64,000 bases of DNA from Arthrobacter globiformis NBRC 12137 (GCF_000238915.1 NZ_BAEG01000118.1:1-64000), one strand, 5' to 3'. Shown: positions 16,957 through 27,239, counted from the stretch's first letter. Notes: generated by a model not told the origin, from the sequence alone. A program made the numbers and translations.

Positions 16957-16984
16957 ATTGTTAGCCAGACATTGTTAGCCAGAC
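16957..16984 (+). repeat. 14-bp tandem duplication in the permease leader
   Basis: ATTGTTAGCCAGAC occurs twice in exact tandem (16957-16970, 16971-16984), directly upstream of the duplicated start region of the NCS2 permease. Confidence 0.8.
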
Positions 16985-16997
16985 GAAGGCGTCTGCC

Positions 16998-17021
16998 ATG
17001 AACCAAGAAAGTCTGCCATGA
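16998..17021 (+). CDS. Seven-codon upstream reading frame overlapping the permease start
   Basis: ATG at 16998 encodes MNQESLP and stops at TGA 17019-17021, which overlaps the permease ATG (ATGA). It arose from a 12-bp duplication (TCTGCCATGAAC at 16992-17003 and 17012-17023). A translated upstream frame of this kind would couple or tune permease translation. Expression is not proven. Confidence 0.4.
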   Translation: MNQESLP

Positions 17022-18499
17022 ACATCACCAAGAAAAGCCGCCCAGCGGCAACCCGCCCGGAAGATCAGCGCCTCTCGATCGGCAGCACTTTCGCCTACGG
17101 GTTCCAGCACGTCCTCACCATGTACGGCGGCATCATCGCGCCGCCCCTGATCATCGGCGCCGCGGCAGGAATGTCCTCCCAGGACATCGGCCTGCTGATC
17201 GCCGCCTGCCTCTTCGTCGGCGGCCTGGCCACCATCCTCCAGACCGTCGGCATCCGCTTCTTCGGCTCCCAGCTCCCGCTCGTCCAGGGCGTCTCCTTCG
17301 CCGGCGTCTCCACAATGGTTGCGATTGTCCACGGCGGCGGCGGAATCCAGGCGGTCTTCGGTTCGGTGATCGCGGCCTCGCTGATCGGGCTGCTCATCAC
17401 GCCCCTGTTCTCGAGGATCATCAAGTTCTTCCCGCCTGTTGTCACGGGCACGGTCATCACCACCATCGGCCTCACGCTCATGCCGGTGGCCGCCAACTGG
17501 GCCATGGGCGGCAACAAGGCGGCCCCCAACTACGGCAGCATGGCCAACATCGGCCTGGCCGCCGCCACCATGGCGATCGTCCTGCTACTGAGCAAGGTGG
17601 GCAACGCCGCCATCTCCCGGCTGTCCATCCTGCTTGCCATGGTCCTGGGCACGGCCATCGCCTTTGCCTTCGGCATGGCCGACTTCTCCAAGGTGGGCCA
17701 GGGCGAGATCGTCGCGTTCCCCACCCCGTTCGCCTTCGGACCGCCCACGTTCGAGATCGCAGCTATCATCTCCATGCTGATCGTCATCCTGGTGACGCTC
17801 ACCGAGACCTCCGCGGACATCATCGCCGTCGGCGAGATCGTGGGCACCAAGGTCGATTCGAAGCGGATCGGCGACGGCCTGCGGGCTGACATGCTCTCCA
17901 GCGCCATCTCCCCGCTGTTCAACTCCTTCACCCAGAGCGCCTTCGCACAGAACGTGGGCCTCGTGGCCATCACCGGCGTCAAGAGCCGGTTCGTCGTCAG
18001 CGCCGGCGGCCTCATCCTGGTCATCCTCGGCCTGCTTCCGGTCCTTGGCCGGGTGGTTGCGGCGGTGCCGACGCCCGTCCTGGGCGGTGCCGGCGTCGTA
18101 CTCTTTGGAACGGTTGCCGCCAGCGGCATCCGGACGCTCTCCAAGGTGGAGTACCGGAACAACATGAATCTGATCATCGTGGCCGCGTCCATCGGCTTCG
18201 GCATGATCCCCATCGCAGCGCCGGCCTTCTACGACCAGTTCCCGTCCTGGTTCAGCACCATCTTCCACTCCGGCATCAGCTCGGCGGCGGTCATGGCCAT
18301 CCTGCTGAACCTGCTGTTCAACCACCTGAAGGCGGGCAATTCGGAGAACCAGTCCGTGTTCGTGGCGGGCACCGAGCGCATCGTCAAGGAGGAGGACCTG
18401 CAGTGCCTGGCCGACGGCGACCGCTTCGAAGGCGGAAAGCTGATCGACTGCGACGGCAAGGAAGTCCCCATCCAGGCGTCAACCAACTCCGAGCACTAG
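17018..18499 (+). CDS. NCS2 xanthine/urate permease
   Basis: 493 residues with about 14 membrane segments. The NAT signature QNVGLVAITGVKSR and the TETSADIIAVGEI segment place it in the nucleobase-ascorbate transporter branch that carries xanthine and urate. It lies 243 bases after urate oxidase and before an IclR regulator, so it probably imports urate or xanthine. The hydrophilic C-terminal ~40 residues are cytoplasmic. The start codon sits in a duplicated TCTGCCATGAAC sequence, with an upstream 7-codon frame ending on it. It belongs to a different NCS2 branch from the permease at 10006. Confidence 0.92.
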   Translation: MNITKKSRPAATRPEDQRLSIGSTFAYGFQHVLTMYGGIIAPPLIIGAAAGMSSQDIGLLIAACLFVGGLATILQTVGIRFFGSQLPLVQGVSFAGVSTMVAIVHGGGGIQAVFGSVIAASLIGLLITPLFSRIIKFFPPVVTGTVITTIGLTLMPVAANWAMGGNKAAPNYGSMANIGLAAATMAIVLLLSKVGNAAISRLSILLAMVLGTAIAFAFGMADFSKVGQGEIVAFPTPFAFGPPTFEIAAIISMLIVILVTLTETSADIIAVGEIVGTKVDSKRIGDGLRADMLSSAISPLFNSFTQSAFAQNVGLVAITGVKSRFVVSAGGLILVILGLLPVLGRVVAAVPTPVLGGAGVVLFGTVAASGIRTLSKVEYRNNMNLIIVAASIGFGMIPIAAPAFYDQFPSWFSTIFHSGISSAAVMAILLNLLFNHLKAGNSENQSVFVAGTERIVKEEDLQCLADGDRFEGGKLIDCDGKEVPIQASTNSEH

Positions 18500-18510
18500 C
18501 GCCCCACTTA

Positions 18511-18575
18511 AGCGCGAATAGGCAGCTAATGCCCCCAAATCCGAGATTTGGGGGCATTAGCTGCAAGCTCGCGCT
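18511..18575. terminator. Bidirectional terminator-like palindrome (AGCGCGA type)
   Basis: Perfect 19-bp stem GCAGCTAATGCCCCCAAAT (18522-18540) with its complement (18546-18564), loop CCGAG, framed by outer AGCGCGA (18511-18517) and TCGCGCT (18569-18575). It lies between convergent permease and IclR genes. Confidence 0.8.
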
Positions 18576-18597
18576 GTGGAAGTACGACGGCGGGAGG

Positions 18598-19353
18598 TCA
18601 GTTTTGGTTGAGTTCGTCCGAGATGGCCTGGGCTGCTTCGCGCAGGAGCGGCACGGCGCGGTCAGCGAAGGCCTGGTCCACGCGGGAAACCGGCCCGGAG
18701 ACGGAGATGGCGGTGGGCGTGGGGGCGTTGGGCACGGCCATGGCAAAGCAGCGCACGCCGAGCTCCTGTTCCTCCTCGTCGATCGAGTAGCCGCGTTCGC
18801 GGATCCGGTTCAGATCCGCAATCAGCGAATCGAAGTCGCCGATGCTCTTGGCCGTGGGCGTGGGCATGCCGGTACGGGTCACGATGCCGCGCACCACGTC
18901 ATCGTCCAGCTGCGCCAGAATAGCCTTGCCCACCCCGGTGTCGTGGGTGTGGGCGCGGCGGCCCACCTCGGTGAACATGCGCATCGAGTGCAGCGACGGC
19001 ACCTGCGCCACGTAAATCACCATGTCCGAGTCCAGCACGGCCATGTTGGACGTCTCCCCCAGCCGGTCCACGAGGGACTTCAGCTGCGGGCGCGCCAGGG
19101 CACCGAGCTGCTTGTTGGCGCCTTCGCCGAGCCGGATGAGCCGCGGCCCGAGGGCGTAGCGGCGGTTGGGCAGCTGCCGGATGTACCCGAGTGCCACGAG
19201 CGTGCGCAGCAGCCGGTGGATCGTCGGCAGGGGCAGGTCCGTGGAAGAGGAGAGCTCGCTGAGCGTCACGTCACCGCCGGCGTCGGTGATCAGTTCCAAA
19301 AGTTCAAAGACGCGCTCAACGGACTGCACGCCTCCGGTGGCCTTCTCAGCCAT
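18598..19353 (-). CDS. IclR family transcriptional regulator
   Basis: 251 residues. The N-terminal winged helix-turn-helix (SVERVFELLELITDAGGDVTLSELSSSTDLPLPTIH core, ~10-60) and C-terminal ligand-binding IclR domain (from ~75, with the GVGKAILA and RGYSIDEEE motifs) are clear. It is divergent from the malic enzyme-malate synthase-ureide operon, so it probably senses glyoxylate or an allantoin-derived metabolite, as AllR does, and controls that operon. Start 19353 is preceded by AGGAGA. Divergent promoters lie in the 212-bp spacer. Confidence 0.9.
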   Translation of the reverse strand: MAEKATGGVQSVERVFELLELITDAGGDVTLSELSSSTDLPLPTIHRLLRTLVALGYIRQLPNRRYALGPRLIRLGEGANKQLGALARPQLKSLVDRLGETSNMAVLDSDMVIYVAQVPSLHSMRMFTEVGRRAHTHDTGVGKAILAQLDDDVVRGIVTRTGMPTPTAKSIGDFDSLIADLNRIRERGYSIDEEEQELGVRCFAMAVPNAPTPTAISVSGPVSRVDQAFADRAVPLLREAAQAISDELNQN

Positions 19354-19470
19354 GTAGCACTCTCCTGTTGCCTCGAATACGACAACTCTTATCCGCATCG
19401 TGAAAAAAGTTGCTTAGACAGCCAAAGATACAGCACGGGCCGGGGCCGCGTCGATGGAAGCATCAAGGGC

Positions 19471-19505
19471 TTGTGTTTCCATAAAGTAGATAATAATATC
19501 CATAA
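19471..19505 (+). promoter_or_regulatory. Promoter and direct-repeat operator of the glyoxylate operon
   Basis: TTGTGT (19471-19476), 17 bases, then TAATAT (19494-19499) form a plausible sigma-70-type promoter. TCCATAA occurs at 19478-19484 and 19499-19505, exactly 21 bp (two helical turns) apart, overlapping the promoter. This spacing suits binding by an IclR-type tetramer. Confidence 0.5.
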
Positions 19506-19565
19506 TACGAAAACATTCAGCTGAAGAGCCCATCCCAGCGATGGGCCCGACCAGGAGGACATTCA

Positions 19566-21041
19566 ATGGCGAACCCCAGCCCCGGAAACTCAATCACCCT
19601 GCGCGTGGAGGCCCCCTCGAGCTTCTCCGCCACCAGCGAGCTCGCGGCCGCCGTCGGTGCAGCCGGAGCAGCGATCACCGCGCTGGACGTCACCGAGTCC
19701 CACCACGAGACCCTGGTTGTCGACGTCACCTGCAACACCACCGACCAGGACCACGCGGACCGGGTCAAGGATGCGCTCAACGCGCTCGACGGCGTCACCG
19801 TCCGCAACGTCTCGGACCGCACCTTCCTGATGCACCTCGGCGGAAAGCTGGAAGTCGTCCCGAAGGTGGCGCTCCGCAACCGCGACGACCTCTCCCGCGC
19901 CTACACCCCCGGCGTCGCCCGCGTCTGCCTGGCCATCGCCGAAAACCCCGACGCCGCACGCAACCTGACGGTCAAGCGGAACACGATCGCCGTGGTCACC
20001 GACGGTTCTGCCGTCCTGGGCCTCGGCAACATCGGCCCCGCAGCCGCGCTTCCCGTCATGGAAGGCAAGGCTGCGCTGTTCAAGCAGTTCGCCAACGTTG
20101 ATGCGTGGCCGGTGTGCCTGGACACCCAGGACACCGAGGAAATCATCAAAATCGTCAAGGCCCTCGCCCCGGTCTACGGCGGCGTGAACCTCGAGGACAT
20201 CGCCGCACCGCGCTGCTTCGAGATCGAGAACCGGCTCCGCGAGGAACTGGACATCCCGGTCTTCCACGATGACCAGCACGGCACCGCGATCGTCACTCTG
20301 GCCGCCCTGGTCAACGCCCTCCGCGTCGTGGGCAAGAAGCTCGCCGACGTCCGCATCGTGGTCTCCGGCGTCGGCGCCGCAGGCTCCGCGATCATCCAGC
20401 TCCTCAAGGCCCAGGGCGCGCAGCACATCATCGCCGCCGGCCGCTCCGGCGCCATCCACTCGGGTGAGAAGTACGACGACGAACACCGCACCTGGATTGC
20501 CGCCAACACCAACGACGAGGGCTTCTCCGGCACGCTGCACGAGGCCCTCAAGGGTGCCGACGTCTTCATCGGCGTCAGCGCGCCGCACGTCATCGGCGAG
20601 GAACAGGTCACCTCGATGGCCAAGGACGCCATCGTCTTCGCCATGGCCAACCCGACGCCGGAAATCGACCCTACAGTGGCGTCGAAGCACGCGGCTGTCG
20701 TCGCCACCGGCCGCAGCGACTTCCCGAACCAGATCAACAACGTCCTGGCCTTCCCGGGATTCTTCCGCGGACTGCTGGACGCCGGGGCATCGGACATCAC
20801 GCCGGAAATGCTGGTGGCCGCCGCCGAGGCGATCGCCAACCGGGTTGCTGACGATGAACTGAATGCGAGCTACATTATCCCCAGCGTGTTCGATCCCCAC
20901 GTGGCCGCAGACGTTGCCACCGCGGTAGCGAACGCAGCACATGCGGCCGCCGGTGTTCGGACCGCACCGGCAGCGACCGGAAATGAAGCAGCACCCGCAA
21001 CTGAGGCTGCGCCTGCGGACGCAGCCCTCGCCAACGCCTGA
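19566..21041 (+). CDS. NAD(P)-dependent malic enzyme with N-terminal ACT-like domain
   Basis: 491 residues. An N-terminal ACT-like regulatory domain (~8-90) precedes the malic domain (YTPGVARVCLAIAENP, VTDGSAVLGLGNIGP) and the NAD-binding domain (VVSGVGAAGSAIIQLL, FAMANPTPEI). It oxidatively decarboxylates malate to pyruvate. As first gene of an operon with malate synthase, it would take malate made from glyoxylate and acetyl-CoA to pyruvate. The last ~40 residues are Ala/Thr/Glu-rich and likely disordered. ATG 19566 has AGGAGG upstream. Confidence 0.93.
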   Translation: MANPSPGNSITLRVEAPSSFSATSELAAAVGAAGAAITALDVTESHHETLVVDVTCNTTDQDHADRVKDALNALDGVTVRNVSDRTFLMHLGGKLEVVPKVALRNRDDLSRAYTPGVARVCLAIAENPDAARNLTVKRNTIAVVTDGSAVLGLGNIGPAAALPVMEGKAALFKQFANVDAWPVCLDTQDTEEIIKIVKALAPVYGGVNLEDIAAPRCFEIENRLREELDIPVFHDDQHGTAIVTLAALVNALRVVGKKLADVRIVVSGVGAAGSAIIQLLKAQGAQHIIAAGRSGAIHSGEKYDDEHRTWIAANTNDEGFSGTLHEALKGADVFIGVSAPHVIGEEQVTSMAKDAIVFAMANPTPEIDPTVASKHAAVVATGRSDFPNQINNVLAFPGFFRGLLDAGASDITPEMLVAAAEAIANRVADDELNASYIIPSVFDPHVAADVATAVANAAHAAAGVRTAPAATGNEAAPATEAAPADAALANA

Positions 21042-21064
21042 ATCAGCCCTGGAAAGGACCCACA

Positions 21065-22663
<1,599 letters not shown>

Positions 22664-22666
22664 GGC

Positions 22667-23941
22667 ATGGCGGTACCCGAAACATCGCTCACCGCGGCGG
22701 ACCTGGCCCGGATCGACGGGCAGCTGGCGGACACTGACCGGCTGCTGGAGCGGAACTACCCGGGTGACGACGGCTCCCGCCAGCCCGTCCACACCGTCTA
22801 CGTCCCCGCGGACCGGTTCACGCCGTCGCTCGCCGCCGACTGGGGAACCCAGGCGCTGGCGACGGCGGCCGCCCACGGCGGGCTGGCCCGGATCGGCTCG
22901 CTGCTGGGCCAGGACGCCGACCTCGCCGAGGCTGTGGCGTCACGCGTCCAGGCGAAGCTGGAGACTGAACCGATCGAGGACCTCCGGCTCGACTTCGAGG
23001 ACGGGTTCGGGGACCGGGGCGACGACGCCGAGGACGCCGCCGCGGTTGCCGCGGCATCCGCCGTGGCAACCGCAGTTTCGGCCGGTTCCGCGCCGCCGTT
23101 CGTCGGGATCCGGTTCAAGTGCTTCGAGGCCGCCACCCGGGCCCGCGGGCTGCGCACCCTGGACCTGTTTGTCTCCGGCCTGGCCGCGGCGGGCGAACTC
23201 CCCGAGGGCCTGGTTCTGACCCTGCCCAAGGTCACCACCGTGGCGCAGGTGCAGGCGATGGACTACGCGGTCTCCCGCCTTGAGGAGATCCACTCGCTCC
23301 CGGCCGGCCGGCTCCGGTTCGAAGTGCAGGTGGAGACGCCGCAGCTCATTCTCGGCCCGGAGGGGACGTCCCCGGTGGCACAGCTGCCGCACGCCGTCCC
23401 GGGCCGGATCAGCGGCCTGCACTACGGCACATACGACTACTCGGCCTCCCTGCAGATCTCCGCGGAGTACCAGTCGATGGAGCACCCGGTGGCGGACTTC
23501 GCCAAGGAGGTCATGCAGCTGGCGGTGGCAGGCACCGGCATCCGGCTGTCCGACGGATCCACCAACATCATCCCGGTCGGCGACAACGTGGAAAACGCCT
23601 GGCAGCTGCACGGCCGCCTGGTGCGGCGTTCCCTGGAGCGCGGCTACTACCAGGGCTGGGACCTGCACCCGGCCCAGCTGCCCAGCCGTTTCGCGGCGAC
23701 GTACGCGTTCTACCGCCAGGGTCTGCCGGCCGCCGCGGCCCGGCTCCGCAACTATGTTGAACGCACCGAAGGCGGGGTCATGGACGAGCCCGCCACCGCC
23801 CGCGCGCTCGCGGCGTTCGTGCTGCGCGGCGTCCAGTGCGGCGCCGTGGGCGCCGACGACGTCCAGGCGCTGGCCGGCGTCGGACTCCCCCAACTCACCG
23901 GCCTGGCCCACCCGCGGCTGGCCCACACCACTTCGAAGTAA
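22667..23941 (+). CDS. CitE/HpcH-like aldolase-fold protein (DUF6986 type)
   Basis: 424 residues with a TIM-barrel CitE/HpcH-like core. Metal-binding acidic residues appear in LDFEDGFG (~108-115) and VETPQLIL (~222-229), both diagnostic of this superfamily. An N-terminal ~60-residue region and C-terminal helices lie outside the core. I recognise it as the DUF6986 type, of unknown activity. It sits with a 3-base gap between malate synthase and ureidoglycine aminohydrolase, so a role in making or using glyoxylate is likely. Ureidoglycolate lyase or a malyl-type lyase are both possible. Confidence 0.75.
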   Translation: MAVPETSLTAADLARIDGQLADTDRLLERNYPGDDGSRQPVHTVYVPADRFTPSLAADWGTQALATAAAHGGLARIGSLLGQDADLAEAVASRVQAKLETEPIEDLRLDFEDGFGDRGDDAEDAAAVAAASAVATAVSAGSAPPFVGIRFKCFEAATRARGLRTLDLFVSGLAAAGELPEGLVLTLPKVTTVAQVQAMDYAVSRLEEIHSLPAGRLRFEVQVETPQLILGPEGTSPVAQLPHAVPGRISGLHYGTYDYSASLQISAEYQSMEHPVADFAKEVMQLAVAGTGIRLSDGSTNIIPVGDNVENAWQLHGRLVRRSLERGYYQGWDLHPAQLPSRFAATYAFYRQGLPAAAARLRNYVERTEGGVMDEPATARALAAFVLRGVQCGAVGADDVQALAGVGLPQLTGLAHPRLAHTTSK

Positions 23942-23951
23942 GGATCCACAG

Positions 23952-24764
23952 ATGGGCAAGTACTACTACCCCCAGGGCGGCCTGCCGCCGCAGACCCACC
24001 TCACCACGGAGCGGGCCATCGTCACCGAGGCCTACACGGTCATCCCCAAGGGCGTCATGACCGACATCGTGACCAGCACCCTGCCGGGTTTCTCCAACAC
24101 CCGTTCCTGGATCCTGGCCCGCCCGATCGCCGGGTTTGCCACCACATTTTCGCAGCTGATTGTGGAGATCGGCCCGGGCGGCGGCGCCCCCAAGGCCGAG
24201 TTTGAACCCGGCGTCGAAGGCGTCGTCTTTGTCACCAAGGGCAGGGTCAACCTGACCCTCGACGGCGAACTTCACCAGCTGGAGGAAGGCGGCTACGCTT
24301 ACCTGGCCGCCGGTGCCACCTGGGGCCTGGAGAACGTCTCGGATGACATTGTCTCCTTCCAATGGATCCGCAAGGCGTACGAGCGGCTCGAGGGTTACGA
24401 GGCAAAGTCCTTCGTCACCAGTGATGCCGAGGTGGAACCCACCGCGATGCCGGATACCAACGGCGCTTGGAAGACCACCCGCTTCACGGATTCCAGCGAC
24501 CTGGCCCACGACATGCAGGTCAACATCGTGACGTTTCAGCCGGGCGGGGTCATCCCGTTCCCGGAGACGCACGTCATGGAGCACGGCCTGTACGTCCTGG
24601 AGGGCAAGGCCATGTACCTGCTCAACAACGACTGGGTTGAGGTGGAGGCCGGCGACTTCATGTGGCTGCGCGCCTTCTGCCCGCAGGCCTGCTACGCCGG
24701 CGGCCCGGGCGAGTTCCGTTACCTGCTGTACAAGGACATGAACCGCCAGATCCGCCTGACGTAG
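23952..24764 (+). CDS. allE: (S)-ureidoglycine aminohydrolase
   Basis: 270 residues forming a double cupin (~40-130 and ~175-260). The opening YYYPQGGLPPQT, the GFSNTRSWILARPIAGFATTFSQ segment and a second-cupin FPETHVMEHGLYVLEG metal-binding region are typical of ureidoglycine aminohydrolase. This Mn-dependent enzyme hydrolyses ureidoglycine to ureidoglycolate and ammonia. It is the last gene of the malic enzyme operon, 10 bases after the aldolase gene. Its ATG at 23952 lies inside a longer open frame that starts in the preceding gene and is not real. A terminator follows. Confidence 0.93.
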   Translation: MGKYYYPQGGLPPQTHLTTERAIVTEAYTVIPKGVMTDIVTSTLPGFSNTRSWILARPIAGFATTFSQLIVEIGPGGGAPKAEFEPGVEGVVFVTKGRVNLTLDGELHQLEEGGYAYLAAGATWGLENVSDDIVSFQWIRKAYERLEGYEAKSFVTSDAEVEPTAMPDTNGAWKTTRFTDSSDLAHDMQVNIVTFQPGGVIPFPETHVMEHGLYVLEGKAMYLLNNDWVEVEAGDFMWLRAFCPQACYAGGPGEFRYLLYKDMNRQIRLT

Positions 24765-24790
24765 AGCCCCCTCCTCCCCGAATCGCCGAG

Positions 24791-24831
24791 ATCGCCGGAA
24801 GCCTGCCAGTTCGCCGCAGGCTTCCGGCGAT
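24791..24831 (+). terminator. Terminator of the glyoxylate/ureide operon
   Basis: Perfect 16-bp arms ATCGCCGGAAGCCTGC (24791-24806) and complement (24816-24831), 26 bases after the allE stop. Confidence 0.8.
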
Positions 24832-24902
24832 TTCGCACGTTTCCGGCGTCTCCGGCTTTCCCAGCCCTTGCGTCGCAACTGGCCGCGCGGAAGCATGGGG
24901 GC

Positions 24903-25259
24903 ATGCTGACGATCGGAACGACTGTCCTCGGTGTCAACGACGTCGCCCGCGCCACCGCTTTCTGGTGCGACGCCCTCGGCTACGTCCCGCGGGAAGACGG
25001 CGACGAAACGTGGGTGGTGCTCGTCCCGCAAAAAGGCGATGGCGCCCGCCTCGCCCTCATGCTCAGCGAGACCGCTGTCCAGCCCCACCCGCGCCTCCAC
25101 CTTGATCTCTACGCCGATGACCAGGCCGCCGAGGTGGAACGCCTCGTCGGGCTCGGCGCAGCCAGGGTGGACTGGGACTCCTATCCGGATGACCCGGACT
25201 TCATCGTGCTCGAAGACCCGGACGGAAACCGCTTCTGCGTTGTGGATGCCGCGGCCTGA
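24903..25259 (+). CDS. VOC family protein (glyoxalase-like)
   Basis: 118 residues with the paired beta-alpha-beta-beta-beta modules of the vicinal oxygen chelate fold. The first module opens TIGTTVLGVNDVARATAFWCDALGY-like; the second has the LHLDLYADDQAAEVERLVGLGA helix and ends FIVLEDPDGNRFCVV. Metal-ligand positions (His in RLHLDL, Glu in LEDPDG) are partly kept. Substrate unknown. Confidence 0.85.
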   Translation: MLTIGTTVLGVNDVARATAFWCDALGYVPREDGDETWVVLVPQKGDGARLALMLSETAVQPHPRLHLDLYADDQAAEVERLVGLGAARVDWDSYPDDPDFIVLEDPDGNRFCVVDAAA

Positions 25260-25276
25260 CACTGAAAGGACGCACC

Positions 25277-25487
25277 ATGTGATTCTCGCCCGATTTCTCG
25301 CCCCGCGCCGCCATTGTCACCGGCAGCGATTCCGGCATCGGCCGCGCCACTGTGGTGGCCCTGACCCAGGCACGGGCGGCGGCACCAGTTCCTCGAACTG
25401 AACTATGGGACCTGGGCGAAAACACTGGACACCAACCTCAACGTCGCCTTCCTCTGCATCCAGGCGGCAGCCCGGCGGAGCCCTTAA
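25277..25487 (+). pseudogene. Short-chain dehydrogenase remnant
   Basis: The frame after a dead ATGTGA reads FSPRAAIVTGSDSGIGRATVV, the nucleotide-binding start of a short-chain dehydrogenase. After a frame change near 25380 a second segment reads NYGTWAKTLDTNLNVAFLCIQ, a piece normally about 60-80 residues further on. The middle of the gene and everything downstream are gone. This is a decayed gene with an internal deletion. The rest of the 25488-25582 spacer shows nothing. Confidence 0.75.
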
Positions 25488-25582
25488 CGGAAAGCGGCTG
25501 ACGGGTTAGTCGCCCGCCAGCCACCGTCCCGGACCTCGCTGCTAAAGCCCGGCGTCTCTACACTTCACCGTCCACGTGCCCG

Positions 25583-26782
25583 TCAGGGTTTGAGGACCAC
25601 CTTGATGCAGCCGTCCTCTTTCTTCTGGAACTTGTCATAAAGCTCGGGCGCCTCGGCCAGCCCGGCAGTATGCGTGACAAGATCCATCACACCCAGCGGA
25701 TCGGCGTCGTCCTCCACCAGCGGAAGCAGCTCGTCCGTCCACCGGCGGACGTTGCATTGGCCCATGCGCAGCTGGATCTGCTTGTCGAACATGGTGAGCA
25801 GGGGCATGGGGCTGGCCATGCCGCCGTAGACACCGCTCAGGGAAACCGTGCCCCCGCGCCGGACCGAGTCGATGGCCGTGTGGAGCACGGCCAGCCTGTC
25901 CACGCCGGCGGTTTCCATAGCCTTCTGTGCCACCTTGTCCGGAAGGAGGCCGAGTGCCTGGTGGGCGAATCCCGCCACCGGTGATCCGTGCGCTTCCATC
26001 CCGACGGCGTCGACTACGGCGTCCGGGCCCCGGCCTTCGGTCATCTCCCGCAGTTCGTCCGCGATGCCCTTGGCATAGTCCAGAACCTCGACGCCGTGGC
26101 GCGCCGCCATCCCGCGGCGCTCCGGGACGGGATCAACACCGATCACCCGCTGGCCGAGGTACGCGCCCACCCGGGAGGCGAACTGTCCCACCGGCCCCAG
26201 CCCGAAGACGGCCAGCGTTCCGCCGGCTGGAGCGTCGGCGTATTTCACGGCCTGCCACGCAGTGGGAAGAATGTCCGAAAGGAACAGATACCGCTCGTCC
26301 GGCAGCTCCTGCCCCACCTTCACCGGGCCGTAGTCCGCGAACGGAACCCGCAGGAACTCCGCCTGCCCGCCGGGAATGGAGCCGTAGAGCTCCGAATAGC
26401 CGTAGAGCGCGGCCCCGGAGTTCTTCGCCCGGACCTGGCTGGTTTCGCACTGCGACTGGAGGCCCTGGGAACACATGTAGCAGTGGCCGCAGGAAATGTT
26501 GAAGGGAATGACCACGCGGTCGCCCTTGGCCAGGTTGGTGACGGCGCTTCCCACCTCTTCCACGATGCCCATGGGTTCGTGGCCCAGCACGTCGTCCTTG
26601 TGCATGTAGGGGCCAAGCACCTCGTACAGGTGGAGGTCCGAACCGCAGATCGCGGAGGACGTGATCCTCACGATCGCATCCGTGGGCTCCTGGATGACGG
26701 GGTCCGGTACTTCCTTCACGGTCACCGAGCGTTTGCCTTGCCAAGTCAGTGCCTTCAATGGAGCGCCTTCCTGTAGCTGCAC
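25583..26782 (-). CDS. Zinc-dependent alcohol dehydrogenase (formaldehyde dehydrogenase-like)
   Basis: 399 residues of the medium-chain dehydrogenase family. Catalytic zinc ligands are in CGSDLHLYE and GHEPMG, structural zinc cysteines in CGHCYMCSQGLQSQC, and the NAD site is VFGLGPVGQFASR. Length and the HQALGLLPDKVAQKAMETAG insertion fit the branch annotated as glutathione-independent formaldehyde-type dehydrogenases. The true substrate is not evident. No partner genes are adjacent. Confidence 0.88.
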   Translation of the reverse strand: MQLQEGAPLKALTWQGKRSVTVKEVPDPVIQEPTDAIVRITSSAICGSDLHLYEVLGPYMHKDDVLGHEPMGIVEEVGSAVTNLAKGDRVVIPFNISCGHCYMCSQGLQSQCETSQVRAKNSGAALYGYSELYGSIPGGQAEFLRVPFADYGPVKVGQELPDERYLFLSDILPTAWQAVKYADAPAGGTLAVFGLGPVGQFASRVGAYLGQRVIGVDPVPERRGMAARHGVEVLDYAKGIADELREMTEGRGPDAVVDAVGMEAHGSPVAGFAHQALGLLPDKVAQKAMETAGVDRLAVLHTAIDSVRRGGTVSLSGVYGGMASPMPLLTMFDKQIQLRMGQCNVRRWTDELLPLVEDDADPLGVMDLVTHTAGLAEAPELYDKFQKKEDGCIKVVLKP

Positions 26783-26953
26783 GTCGCGTCCTTTCGACCG
26801 TAACGCGCCCGGGCCCGGATGTGAAGATCAGCATGCTTATCAATTTTTCGTGATCCAGGATTGGAAAGTAAGCATCCTTGCTGTTCTCTTGTTTCGGCCG
26901 GGGAACGCTCTTAGCGTAGGAACTGTTCTTGCCCCCTAGGAAAGGCGCCCATA

Positions 26954-27226
26954 ATGTCGCTGTACCAGCCCGAACCAGTGGAAATCTCCACGCGCATGCG
27001 CCCAGGCGAATGGACGGAGTCCAGCCTCGAGGAACTGGTGACCACCTACCGCGCAAAGATCCTCGCCATGGGGGCGGCGGTTTCGGAAGTGCTCACCGAG
27101 GTGGTCAGGAACGACGACGGCTCCGTGTCGGTTTCGGTGTCGTGGAACAAAGGGGCGTACGCGGACGAACCCGAGGGCGGCGCGTTCACGAACACCGAAT
27201 CCAAGGTGGACACGGCCGGCGCCTGA
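26954..27226 (+). CDS. Hypothetical protein
   Basis: 90 residues, no family recognised. The middle (LEELVTTYRAKILAMGAAVSEVLTEVV) looks like one amphipathic helix followed by a short strand pair (GSVSVSVSWN). No signal peptide. Start supported by AGGAAAGG about 8 bases upstream. Convergent with the HAD hydrolase gene. Confidence 0.6.
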   Translation: MSLYQPEPVEISTRMRPGEWTESSLEELVTTYRAKILAMGAAVSEVLTEVVRNDDGSVSVSVSWNKGAYADEPEGGAFTNTESKVDTAGA

Positions 27227-27239
27227 CGCCGCCGGACGC

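Noticed and set aside
23280..23951. Upstream extension of the allE frame
   Set aside because: It overlaps the aldolase gene in another frame and is Arg/Ser-rich; the cupin protein begins at 23952.
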